This document shows, one piece after another, positions 8,909 through 17,226 of a DNA stretch of 64,000 nucleotides. The notes beneath the pieces were generated by a model, which was not told the DNA's origin, ran no database searches, and saw only the letters and a program-made list of their open reading frames with translations. How positions within the stretch are numbered: the first letter of the stretch is position 1; each line of letters begins with the position of its first letter. The stretch is from Rhodocytophaga aerolata (GTDB lineage: Bacteria > Bacteroidota > Bacteroidia > Cytophagales > 172606-1). Location: contig NZ_JAUKPO010000001.1 in NCBI RefSeq assembly GCF_030503435.1, forward strand, positions 1,004,766 through 1,068,765, written 5' to 3'. The translations under genes were made by a program, and so were the position numbers.

Positions 8909-9532
8909 ATGCCTGATAAAGAGATACCCATGGCCCTTTTCGATCTGAATGGCACCTTGTACAACAAAAAATCTAAAGATGAATTTTTCAAATTTATCTG
9001 CTCAAAAAAATTAAGCAAAATAGGCTATATTTTTCAGATGGCGTACTATCAGGTGCGGATGAAACTGCATACCATCAATCAGACAGAATTTAAGGAGAAC
9101 TTTTTTAATTACCTCGACAATATTCCGCCCAACCAGGTAGAGGCCTATGCCAGAGAATACTGGCAGAAAGAGTATCCAGCTGAGTTTAATAAAGAAATTA
9201 TGCAACGGCTCGACAATCTGCGAAAAAAAGGAGTACACATCTACTGCGCTACTGGCGGGCTGGAAATCTATGTAAAGCCCTTATTTGACCTGTACAAAGT
9301 AGAGGGTATGGTAGGTACACTGGTTGAATATGTGGATAATACCTACAAGGTGAAAGGAGAAGCCTGTAAAGAGGAAGAAAAGATAAAGCGGCTGGAGAAA
9401 TGCCTGCAGGGCAAACCTTATAAGATCGTAGAAGCCTACTCAGACAGCAAAGAATATATACTTGATGTAGCTGAAAAAGCCTTTTTAGTAGAAGAAGGAA
9501 AAATCCTTCCATACAATAAGCAAAAGAAATAG
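8909..9532 (+). CDS. HAD-IB-like hydrolase with altered motif I
   Basis: The ATG at 8909 gives 207 residues that begin just before motif I, as in this family. A longer frame back to 8795 runs into the upstream terminator and adds a low-complexity stretch. HAD phosphatases use DxDx(T/V) in motif I, where the second Asp is the acid/base. Here it reads FDLNGTLYN, so the nucleophile Asp is kept but the second Asp is Asn. Motif II is YCATGG, the motif III Lys lies in the KEEEKIKRLEK region, and motif IV is AYSDSKEYILD. Its C1 cap resembles SerB/CicA-type proteins (HAD-IB). With Asn it may be slow, specialised or non-catalytic. The neighbour on the right is convergent. Confidence 0.75.
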   Translation: MPDKEIPMALFDLNGTLYNKKSKDEFFKFICSKKLSKIGYIFQMAYYQVRMKLHTINQTEFKENFFNYLDNIPPNQVEAYAREYWQKEYPAEFNKEIMQRLDNLRKKGVHIYCATGGLEIYVKPLFDLYKVEGMVGTLVEYVDNTYKVKGEACKEEEKIKRLEKCLQGKPYKIVEAYSDSKEYILDVAEKAFLVEEGKILPYNKQKK

Positions 9533-9618
9533 CCTTAAATTAATTTCTTCGGACACACAGGTAAGCTTTATTCCAGGCTGTATTCCATCAATTCAAGCAT
9601 AGCCAGGCTATGTATTGC

Positions 9619-10902
9619 TTATTTTTTGGATGTTAATAATTTACTTACCGCTTCATCTCCTTTTACTGCGTAGGTAGGTCTGGGATGCTGTGTATTGAAC
9701 ACCCGTAGGGTAGATTCATCTTCTACTTTTACAAAACTCTCATCCATTTCTCCCTGTGCATTTTGTATGGCTGGTAAAGATAAGTTTAGGTGCTTAGCCA
9801 GAAACTGATAGGCTCCTTTTCTTTTACTTATTCCATAATCGTGGCCTTCCAGCGGCAAATGTAGATTTTCCACTAAGTTTTCTTTGCCATACAATTTATA
9901 GATGTTTCGGATATACAGATATTCTACATCCGGGGTGTTCTTTGTCCAGTCTTTACCGTCTGAGATTAGCAACATGGGTTTAGGAGCCGCCAGAGCCGCT
10001 ATTTCTACATTACTCGTCTGGTGATTCTGGCTTTTATGAATGGGCATGCCACTTTCGCAGGAGCAACCGCCAAAGAAATGGGCAGAAACCATTACCACTG
10101 GTACAGATACTTTTACTCTGTCATCCAGGGCAGCCAATATAAATGTCTGGGTGCCTCCGCCCGATTCACCAGTTACCCCTACCCGGTTGGGATCTACCTT
10201 GGGAAGAGAAAGCAGGAAATCCAGTGCCCGCATGCTGTTGTGCGTTTGTAAGGTTAAGGCCTGTGGTATTTTGTGGTCACACTGGTCAGACTCCCCATAA
10301 CCGATCATATCATAGCTGAGTACCACGGCTCCCATCTTGGCTAGTGCAGCACAGCGTTTTTGCAAATTCTCTCCGAACCGGGGATTATTTCCATGCCCAT
10401 GTGGCGATAAAATAGCAGCATACGAAGCTTGTTCCTTTAACGGCCTGTATAAATTTCCTGTCACAAAAAATCCTGGTAAACTTTCAAAGGCTACGTTCTC
10501 TACGGTATATCCGTCGTAAGTTCTTTTGCTATGAATAATAGGCTTCAGTGGTGTATTCTTAGGAACAGCCGCCAGTTGCGAACCATCCAATATCCCTTGT
10601 TTAATGCGTTGTGCTCTTTTTTCCCAACCTTGCAGGTCTTTGTAGGTAGATGCAAACTGGGCAAGAGCGGCCTTCCCTTCTGCTTCTGTATAATAAGCTC
10701 CCCGGCAAAGCATAGTAGTATCTATCGTCTGTGCCTGCAAATCAGTGCTTACTGTAGTTATTACCATATAATAAATACATGCGATAAGTAAAAATGCAGG
10801 TGAGTTAGCTCCTTCTACTAGCTTTCTAAAATGTGCAGCATACCGCTGTTTGTTTGTAAGATTGAATAACTTCTTTTGATTAAACACAGCTATTAGTTTC
10901 AT
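9619..10902 (-). CDS. Exported acetyl-xylan-esterase-like alpha/beta hydrolase
   Basis: The protein has 427 residues. A hydrophobic segment at about 35-56 ends in DLQAQ, suggesting a signal peptide with an unusually long basic n-region, or a later true start. The core is a dienelactone-hydrolase/AXE1-like fold: LSPHGHGNNP gives the oxyanion region and GVTGESGGGTQ the nucleophile elbow (Ser247). The acid is near SDGKDW (about 314-319) and the catalytic His is in LEGHDYG (about 354). Such enzymes deacetylate sugars or plant polymers in Bacteroidota. It stands alone, 282 bp from the divergent kinase/GH109 pair. The ester bond class is likely; the precise substrate is not known. Confidence 0.8.
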   Translation of the reverse strand: MKLIAVFNQKKLFNLTNKQRYAAHFRKLVEGANSPAFLLIACIYYMVITTVSTDLQAQTIDTTMLCRGAYYTEAEGKAALAQFASTYKDLQGWEKRAQRIKQGILDGSQLAAVPKNTPLKPIIHSKRTYDGYTVENVAFESLPGFFVTGNLYRPLKEQASYAAILSPHGHGNNPRFGENLQKRCAALAKMGAVVLSYDMIGYGESDQCDHKIPQALTLQTHNSMRALDFLLSLPKVDPNRVGVTGESGGGTQTFILAALDDRVKVSVPVVMVSAHFFGGCSCESGMPIHKSQNHQTSNVEIAALAAPKPMLLISDGKDWTKNTPDVEYLYIRNIYKLYGKENLVENLHLPLEGHDYGISKRKGAYQFLAKHLNLSLPAIQNAQGEMDESFVKVEDESTLRVFNTQHPRPTYAVKGDEAVSKLLTSKK

Positions 10903-11045
10903 CGGATAGGTAGTTTGTAAAGCTAATATAGCTATACAGATGACAGGCTGCTATGCCGGAAGCAGTTTTTTTCAACAGCTTTTGTAGGTAAGCAAAGTTT
11001 TTCTTCGAAGGCGTACTTCATCAAACTTTTGGATCTATTTTTTGC

Positions 11046-11057
11046 GTGTTCGTACAC
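11046..11057. promoter_or_regulatory. Candidate LacI-family operator upstream of the kinase/GH109 pair
   Basis: GTGTTCGTACAC is an 11/12 match to the perfect palindrome GTGTACGTACAC found upstream of the lacI-type gene at 15011. The CG centre is typical of LacI/GalR operators. It lies about 130 bp before the kinase start codon. Confidence 0.6.
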
Positions 11058-11184
11058 ATTTTTTTAATATACGGTTGCTTTAGTATTATTTTTAGCTTAT
11101 TTTTAACAAACCATTGATCACAAAGAACATTCCAGGCACACTACACAACTTGATTATACCCTTTTGTGATCTTGTATAAAACAT

Positions 11185-12327
11185 ATGACACCTGTCAATT
11201 ATTCAGCAGCGCATATTCAATCTATCGTTTCACAGTTTATTATAGAAGGCAACGTAGCATCTGTGAAAGCACACGGTACCGGACATATTCATGATACATT
11301 CCATGTAGTCAATAGCACCCCTCAGCAGCCGGATTACTTATTGCAGCGGATCAATCATCATGTTTTTAAGAATATTGCCGGCCTCACGGAAAATATACAA
11401 CTGGTAACTACCCATCTGCGGAAAAAGCTGGAAAAGATACCTGGTGCAGCCCCCAGCCAGGAGGTATTAACCTTAATTCCGACGAAAACCGGGCAAGGGT
11501 ATTACCAGGATGAAAGCGGCCATTACTGGCGAATATTTCTCTTTTTACCCGGTACCCGAAGCTACGATGTAGTAGAAAATGCTCAGCAAGCATATGAAGG
11601 CGGCAGAGGGTTTGGCAAATTTCTGGCCCTGCTTTCCGACCTGGATGCTACTCTGGTACACGAAACTATTCCTCACTTTCATGATGTAGAAAGCAGGCTT
11701 TCGTTATTTAACAAAGCCATTAGCCGCAACCCCAAGGACCGGGTAAAAGAAGTGGCTGCTGAAATAAGCTTTGTTCAGGAGCGGATTCAGAAAATGTGCA
11801 CTATTCTGCATATGGGCCAGCGGGGTGTACTTCCGCTACGCATCACTCATAATGATACCAAATTTAATAATGTGCTGCTGAATGCGAATGATCAGGCTCA
11901 GTGTGTAATTGACCTGGATACCGTAATGCCAGGCTATGCAGCGTACGACTTTGGCGACGCCATCCGTACAATTGTAAACACGGCCCCAGAAGACGAAGAA
12001 GACTTGAGCAAAATAGCCGTGAATATGTCTCTGTTTGAAGGCTTTACCAGAGGTTTTTTAAGTGAAACACGACCTATTTTAACGGCCAATGAAGTAGATT
12101 CCCTGGCAATGGGTGCTTTACTTTTGCCTTTTATTATGGGGTTACGCTTTCTCACAGATTACATTGACGGAGATACGTATTACAAAATTCACTATCCCGA
12201 ACATAATATTATCCGGGCAAGAGCTCAGTTCTCTCTGGTAGCAAAGCTGGAAGAGCAGTATCCGCTGATGCAGCAGCTCATACAAACTATTGCTTCTACA
12301 GAAACGCAACTCACCGCCGGTAAGTAA
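11185..12327 (+). CDS. Sugar kinase of the aminoglycoside-phosphotransferase fold (N-acetylhexosamine 1-kinase-like)
   Basis: This is a 380-residue cytoplasmic kinase of the APH/choline-kinase fold. The N-terminal nucleotide lobe contains AHGTGHIHDTFHV and YLLQRINHHVFKN. The catalytic loop is LRITHNDTKFNNVLL, with the Asp of HND as base. The metal-binding DxD-like segment is CVIDLDTVMPGYAAYDFGDAIR. The overall layout matches NahK-type anomeric kinases, which phosphorylate GlcNAc or GalNAc at C1 and are often annotated as phosphotransferase or mucin-desulfatase family. Its partner 78 bp downstream is a GH109-like alpha-N-acetylgalactosaminidase, which would supply free GalNAc. That pairing supports the hexosamine role, though sugar specificity is inferred. 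A candidate LacI operator lies upstream. Confidence 0.8.
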   Translation: MTPVNYSAAHIQSIVSQFIIEGNVASVKAHGTGHIHDTFHVVNSTPQQPDYLLQRINHHVFKNIAGLTENIQLVTTHLRKKLEKIPGAAPSQEVLTLIPTKTGQGYYQDESGHYWRIFLFLPGTRSYDVVENAQQAYEGGRGFGKFLALLSDLDATLVHETIPHFHDVESRLSLFNKAISRNPKDRVKEVAAEISFVQERIQKMCTILHMGQRGVLPLRITHNDTKFNNVLLNANDQAQCVIDLDTVMPGYAAYDFGDAIRTIVNTAPEDEEDLSKIAVNMSLFEGFTRGFLSETRPILTANEVDSLAMGALLLPFIMGLRFLTDYIDGDTYYKIHYPEHNIIRARAQFSLVAKLEEQYPLMQQLIQTIASTETQLTAGK

Positions 12328-12405
12328 TGCCCAGATAGTAGTTGTTCATACGCATCCATAACAGGCAAATATCTATAACCCAGTAATTTTTTAACAGATA
12401 AACCC

Positions 12406-13833
12406 ATGAGTACCAAACGCAGAGACTTTCTAAAACTGACCGGACTGGCTGGTATCAGCATGGCCGGCGCGGGTGTAATAACCAGCTGCTCCAATGCACA
12501 AACACAGCCGGAGAAAACCGAACAAGCAAAAGCAAGCGGAAAAAACCATACGCAGCAGTTTAATATGTGCGGCTATGCAGCTCCGAAACTGGAAACGGTA
12601 CGCATTGGTTTTATTGGACTGGGAAACAGAGGGCCAGGAGCCGTACAACGCATAAGCCATATTCAGGGGGTAGAAATAAAAGCCCTGTGCGACCTGAGAA
12701 CTGAAAAGGCGGAAGCGGCCAAAAAGCTGCTGGAAAATTCCTCCCATCAACCCACTCTATATTCTGGTAAAGCAGAAGCCTGGAAAGAGCTATGCGACAG
12801 AAAAGACATAGATTTAGTTTACATAGCTACGCCCTGGCACTTGCATACACCCATGGCCGTATATGCCATGGAACAAGGCAAGCACGTGGCCACAGAAGTG
12901 CCTGCCGCCAAAACACTGGACGAATGCTGGCAATTAGTAGAAACTTCTGAACGTACCCGCAAGCATTGCATGATGCTGGAGAACTGCTGTTACGATTTTT
13001 TTGAAATGCTTACCCTGAATATGGCCAGACAGGGCCTGTTTGGAGAAATTATTCATGGAGAAGGCGCTTATATTCACGACCTGCTGGATATGAATTTCAA
13101 TAAAGAAACATACCACGATATGTGGCGGCTGAAAGAGAACTTCAGAAACGGAAGTTTGTATCCTACGCATGGCCTGGGCCCTATCTGCCAGGTGATGAAT
13201 ATTAACCGCGGCGATCAGATGGATTACTTGGTTTCTGTATCCAGTAATGATTTTATGATGAAAGAGAAAGCGGTGCAACTGGCGGCAACCGATCCTTTTT
13301 ACAAAGACTATACTAACAAAAATTACCGGGGGAACATAAATACGACTACCATTCGCACCAAAAAAGGTAAAACAATCATGGTTCAGCACGATGTCACCTC
13401 CCCAAGACCTTACTCGCGAATCCATCTGGTAAGCGGAACCAAAGGAGTTGCCAGTAAATGGCCAAGCCCCGAAAGAATTGCTACCGGACACGAGAAATGG
13501 CTAACTGACGAAGAACTAGCCCCCCTGAGAGAACAATATGAACCCGAACTAATTAAAAAACTTGGCGAAATGGCCAAGAAAATTGGCGGCCATGGAGGTA
13601 TGGATTTTCTAATGGATTGGCGTTTGATAGACTGCCTGCGGAATGGCCTGCCACTGGATCAGGATGTGTACGATGCAGCTCTGTGGAGTGCAGTTGCCCC
13701 ACTCAGCGAATGGTCCGTAGCTAACCGGTCTAACTCCATAGATGTACCTGATTTTACAGCAGGTGCCTGGCAGAAGAACGCCCCAGTAGATATTACTCTG
13801 CGGGGTGGCGGCACTACCACAGTAAAAGTGTAA
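12406..13833 (+). CDS. GH109-like Gfo/Idh/MocA glycosidase (putative alpha-N-acetylgalactosaminidase)
   Basis: This 475-residue protein starts with a Tat signal (KRRDFLKLTG) that may end in a lipobox (VITSC, Cys near 29). The Rossmann dinucleotide motif is IGFIGLGNRG (about 66-75), followed by VYIATPWHLHTPMAVYAMEQ and the EVPAAKTLDECW substrate/nucleotide segment. Conserved GH109 features include LENCCYDFFEMLTLNM and the histidine-bearing YPTHGLGPI. GH109 enzymes remove terminal alpha-GalNAc by an NAD-dependent redox mechanism and are common in Bacteroidota. Other MocA proteins share the fold, so activity is probable rather than sure. It forms a two-gene unit with the upstream kinase and converges on the lacI-type gene. 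Confidence 0.85.
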   Translation: MSTKRRDFLKLTGLAGISMAGAGVITSCSNAQTQPEKTEQAKASGKNHTQQFNMCGYAAPKLETVRIGFIGLGNRGPGAVQRISHIQGVEIKALCDLRTEKAEAAKKLLENSSHQPTLYSGKAEAWKELCDRKDIDLVYIATPWHLHTPMAVYAMEQGKHVATEVPAAKTLDECWQLVETSERTRKHCMMLENCCYDFFEMLTLNMARQGLFGEIIHGEGAYIHDLLDMNFNKETYHDMWRLKENFRNGSLYPTHGLGPICQVMNINRGDQMDYLVSVSSNDFMMKEKAVQLAATDPFYKDYTNKNYRGNINTTTIRTKKGKTIMVQHDVTSPRPYSRIHLVSGTKGVASKWPSPERIATGHEKWLTDEELAPLREQYEPELIKKLGEMAKKIGGHGGMDFLMDWRLIDCLRNGLPLDQDVYDAALWSAVAPLSEWSVANRSNSIDVPDFTAGAWQKNAPVDITLRGGGTTTVKV

Positions 13834-13873
13834 GCTGTAATTTTACAGAGAGAAATGAATAGTAACTACCAGC

Positions 13874-14935
13874 TTACCCATAGTAATATTGCAGGTTTTC
13901 TTTGGTGATAATATCCAGGGGAAGATATTTTATGGCTTCAACTTTCTTCTTGAAAATCAGATGATCAGCCAGGCCATACATACTATGGTAGCCCTGCCCT
14001 TTTGGATTCTGATTAATCAGGAAATTGATAATACCTGCATTCAAAAAATGCAGGTTTTTTTCTACTAAATCATATCCTACTAAGTTAATTTTTCGATGAT
14101 TTCTGGCCTGCAGGTATTCAGCTACCATGTACGACTTAGAATTGGTTACAAAAATACCTGTAATTGAAGGATTATCTGCTAACAGATTGTCTAGCTGGGC
14201 AGTAAAGCCTTCTTTATCTGTACCTCGGCTTACCTGGGTATGTAGAATCTGGTAAGCATCCGCTGAAGTATTTTGCTGGAAATAATCCACAAACCCTTGT
14301 TCTTTTTTTATCAGATGGGAAGAATCCTGCATATTTTCATCGATATGCGCCACCAGAAAGGTGCCTGACTCCTGATGTCCGAAGTGAAAAATTTTTCCTG
14401 CCAGGTAGCCGCTTAAATAGGAATCCTGCCCGATGTACATCAGCGGTTCATAATCGGGAATGTGAGTATTGAACAAGACAAAAGGCACACCGCTTCTTTT
14501 CCATATGTTAAAATAGGTAATAGACTCCCGGTAAAAAATAGGCGCTACGAGTATGCCATCAAATTTAGTTTTAGTCAACCTATCGGCATTTTCACGGAAA
14601 GAACTTGCCTGAAAAGGGTTAAAAATAAACTGTTTTACCACCACCCCATATTGTTTCAGTTCTGCTTCTGCCTTCTCTATGCCTGTTTTAGGGGCCTGCC
14701 AGTAACTATCAGCTGCCGGATCTGGTAGTAAGGCTGCAATGGTATAGGTACGGTTGGTAACCAGGGCTCTGGCCAGTAGGTTAGGTTCATAATTTAGCTC
14801 CTTGGCAATTTTCAGCACCCGCTGCTGTACGTCTTCAGAGACCCGGCCCCGGTTATGCAGCACCCTATCTACAGTACCTGTTGAAACGCCAGCTTTTTGG
14901 GCAATATCTTTTATACGGGTTATCGTTTTTTCCAC
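13874..14935 (-). CDS. LacI-family transcriptional regulator
   Basis: This is a 353-residue repressor or activator starting with GTG, as no ATG fits the HTH start. The N-terminal helix-turn-helix (RIKDIAQKAGVSTGTVDRVL, about 6-25) is followed by a hinge helix and a periplasmic-binding-protein-like sensor domain (about 65-353). The sensor domain includes FDGILVAPIFYRESI, YIGQDSYLSGYLAGKIF and INLVGYDLVEKNLHFL, like the ribose/galactose-binding Peripla_BP_4 type. It is convergent with the GH109 gene (40-bp gap). The perfect palindrome at 15011, 76 bp upstream of its start, recurs almost unchanged in front of the kinase. This suggests autoregulation and control of that pair, with an amino sugar as effector by inference. 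Confidence 0.92.
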   Translation of the reverse strand: MEKTITRIKDIAQKAGVSTGTVDRVLHNRGRVSEDVQQRVLKIAKELNYEPNLLARALVTNRTYTIAALLPDPAADSYWQAPKTGIEKAEAELKQYGVVVKQFIFNPFQASSFRENADRLTKTKFDGILVAPIFYRESITYFNIWKRSGVPFVLFNTHIPDYEPLMYIGQDSYLSGYLAGKIFHFGHQESGTFLVAHIDENMQDSSHLIKKEQGFVDYFQQNTSADAYQILHTQVSRGTDKEGFTAQLDNLLADNPSITGIFVTNSKSYMVAEYLQARNHRKINLVGYDLVEKNLHFLNAGIINFLINQNPKGQGYHSMYGLADHLIFKKKVEAIKYLPLDIITKENLQYYYG

Positions 14936-15010
14936 AAGAAGTTTGAAAATTATAGCTACTAAACTTATCTATTTCTTTGGCAAGCTTACTCCATCATTTA
15001 TAATTGCTGC

Positions 15011-15022
15011 GTGTACGTACAC
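15011..15022. promoter_or_regulatory. Candidate autoregulatory LacI-family operator
   Basis: GTGTACGTACAC is a perfect 12-bp palindrome with CG at its centre, preceded by GC in both copies. It lies 76 bp upstream of the regulator's GTG start and matches the site at 11046. Confidence 0.65.
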
Positions 15023-15353
15023 AACATTCGCTATAAAAAAGTTGCCATCACAAAATAGTATTTTTTACTTAGGTATTAAACAACTTATGGAATCTGCTTC
15101 ATCTTTCTTAAACAATTACCAGGCAGCGAATTCTTTGAACCGCTAGATTATGGGGTACTGTTTATTTGCTATATAGGAAGGCGTATCAGGTCAACTTAAA
15201 AATGTACGGATCGAACAGCACAATTTTGCTTTGGAAAGTATGTAAAAAAAACGCAGGGGAAACAATCTGTATAATTAACTAATCAAAGCAATTCAACTAG
15301 TACAAAATAATTCTATTCGATAATTCGCAGCAGTATAGGTCAGTACTCATACA

Positions 15354-15394
15354 ATACCGGCCCTCTATATATGAACAGTATAGAAGGCCGGTAT
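15354..15394 (-). terminator. Terminator of the arylsulfotransferase-like gene
   Basis: The 16-nt arms ATACCGGCCCTCTATA and TATAGAAGGCCGGTAT pair with one mismatch around a 9-nt loop. The hairpin lies 25 bp beyond the minus-strand stop. Confidence 0.8.
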
Positions 15395-15418
15395 CTTCTC
15401 TGGTATAGCTGAGATTTT

Positions 15419-17005
15419 TTATTTTTGAGCCACGGGTAAAGGAGGCAATACAAAAGGTTTGGGCTGAGGATTAACTGGTGTTAGCTTCCGGTTTGCGAAA
15501 GCCGGATGATCTGACCCAATAAAAGTAGACCGGAACTGGAAATAGGTCATGGGTAATACAGGAGTAGGGTCTCCGTTGGGTTTGCGGACATCGCCCCGGT
15601 AAGGATTTAAATATTCCCAGACAATTTTTCCTTCTTTTGTCACTTCAAAAAATCGTCCTCTGGCACCTTCATTAATAAAGGTATTGCCATTTTTCATGCG
15701 GTGTGCCCCAGAAATAAAACTGCTGTAAAAGGAAACAGTATCCGGAGCTACATACGTCCATACTGGATTTTCCGGCCCATAAGGCTTTCCTTTTTCTGCT
15801 ACGTAATTTCCTTTTTGATCTTTTGGTGGGGTTATCTCATAGATGGCTGAATAATTTAGGTCTTTGCCTTTATTGTTATGGATATCATTGTTAAAGATCA
15901 GCAGGTTCCCTTCGCCGGGCATGCCTTTTTCTATCCAGCGGACATCATGCTGATGATATAGCTGGCGGGCAGTAGAATCTGCCTGGCGGTAGTTCTGCGG
16001 ATTGCCCCAGCGGTAAAGAAAATCGCCTCCTTTTCCCCATCTGCCTCCTTTGTGGCTGGCCGCTTCTTTGGTGGTAGTACTGTGGTCGATAATAAAGATC
16101 TCATTCAACTCAGGCGAGCTAAAAGCAATCTGATCGAGTTCTGCATTATACTTGATGGCGTTTACATGGTATACATCTGATCCTCTGTTATCAAGTGTTA
16201 CGTTGCGTCTGGCCCGTCCTTGTGCTTTTAGTATATTGAGGCTATCCTGGGAAATCAGCGGTGGTAAAGAATCGCCTACATTGATATCCAGTAATTCCGG
16301 ATGTTCTGCCGGCTTGCCAAAGTTGGCTTTCTTGCGGTCATAATCCTGAATCAAGTGGTCCCACATATGCCATTCCCAAACGATGTTGCCTCCATATTCA
16401 CCTTTGGGTTGAATCTCTACAATTTTATCTGGCCATAAGCCGGCTTTAGGGGTTAATACTGGTTTACGGCCTGCGGCCAGCACTTCCTCAGCCGTTTTTG
16501 CTTCCCAGGCGATGGCCAGAATATTGCCATTCGGCATAAGCGTGAAATCATGATGGGCATGATACTTCTCATTGGCATACTCAAAATCCCATAGCAGTTT
16601 ACTATCCCAGGAGATCTTCTGTATCCTTCCGGTTTCGCCGCCGCCGGCAAACACAGGAAAATCCGGATCTACTACGTTTTGTATGAGCGACCCATCCTCT
16701 GTTAAATAGGCTCCCATTACCGGATAATTGCTTTTCCATTCATGCACGACTTCCCCCTTGCGGTTTATCAGATAAACGGAAGCAGAGTTAGGAACAACAA
16801 ACATAATATAGCCATCTGTTAGCCCATCGGAGTAAATGGTTAGCCCGCGGGGAATTCTATGCCCGAACATATTCCTGTCTTTTGCAGGAGCTGCTTTTAC
16901 TACATTTGCCGTGTCTTTTGAAGCTGTTTGATTGGCTGCAACCTGACATAAAGCCATGGGTAGTATACCCACTAAGAAAACAAGAAGGAAGGGTAGCTTT
17001 TTCAT
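15419..17005 (-). CDS. Arylsulfotransferase (ASST)-like secreted protein
   Basis: This 528-residue protein carries a signal peptide (KLPFLLVFLVGILPMALCQ). The body is a beta-propeller of the arylsulfotransferase family, recognised by GLTIYSDGLTDGYIMFVVPN, YLINRKGEVVHEW, HHDFTLMPNGNILAIAWE and SFISGAHRMKNGNTFINEGA. Classical ASSTs move a sulfo group from an aryl sulfate to a phenol through a transient sulfohistidine. His-rich positions HAHHDF and HQHDVRWIEKG are candidates, but the active His was not aligned here. Many environmental members have unknown acceptors. It is divergent from a P-loop sulfotransferase and separated from it by a large inverted repeat. Confidence 0.82.
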   Translation of the reverse strand: MKKLPFLLVFLVGILPMALCQVAANQTASKDTANVVKAAPAKDRNMFGHRIPRGLTIYSDGLTDGYIMFVVPNSASVYLINRKGEVVHEWKSNYPVMGAYLTEDGSLIQNVVDPDFPVFAGGGETGRIQKISWDSKLLWDFEYANEKYHAHHDFTLMPNGNILAIAWEAKTAEEVLAAGRKPVLTPKAGLWPDKIVEIQPKGEYGGNIVWEWHMWDHLIQDYDRKKANFGKPAEHPELLDINVGDSLPPLISQDSLNILKAQGRARRNVTLDNRGSDVYHVNAIKYNAELDQIAFSSPELNEIFIIDHSTTTKEAASHKGGRWGKGGDFLYRWGNPQNYRQADSTARQLYHQHDVRWIEKGMPGEGNLLIFNNDIHNNKGKDLNYSAIYEITPPKDQKGNYVAEKGKPYGPENPVWTYVAPDTVSFYSSFISGAHRMKNGNTFINEGARGRFFEVTKEGKIVWEYLNPYRGDVRKPNGDPTPVLPMTYFQFRSTFIGSDHPAFANRKLTPVNPQPKPFVLPPLPVAQK

Positions 17006-17077
17006 TGGGAATGAATGGTTTGGTGGGAATATTCTTGACTAAAAATAGCTGGTGAAGCAACTAGTGGAGTAATAATA

Positions 17078-17121
17078 AATGTAGCATTTTGTTTTCAAAA
17101 TTGAAAATAAAATGCTACATT
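17078..17121. repeat. 21-bp inverted repeat between divergent genes
   Basis: The left arm at 17078-17098 begins AATGTAGCATTTT. The right arm at 17101-17121 ends AAAATGCTACATT. They match at 20 of 21 positions with a 2-nt spacer. The element sits 73 bp from one start codon and 106 bp from the other, so it is more likely an operator, promoter-region structure or small mobile remnant than a terminator. Confidence 0.7.
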
Positions 17122-17226
17122 AAAATACTATAAATTTTTCAATAATTTACTACGCCAGCGCCTGTCATTTAAGTAGTTACATTCTTTTTTGCTTAAATAA
17201 AATTCTCCTCTTTAACACTCTTCAAA

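Larger units (their letters stand above)
14936..15418. other. 483-bp gap between the lacI-type gene and the arylsulfotransferase gene
   Basis: Both flanking genes are on the minus strand. The part nearest 14936 is the regulator's promoter region with its palindromic operator. The part nearest 15418 holds a terminator hairpin. No credible gene was seen between about 15030 and 15350. Confidence 0.6.

Noticed and set aside
12934-13491. 185-codon frame on the minus strand inside the GH109 gene
   Set aside because: It is fully antisense to a gene with strong family motifs and has no recognisable features.
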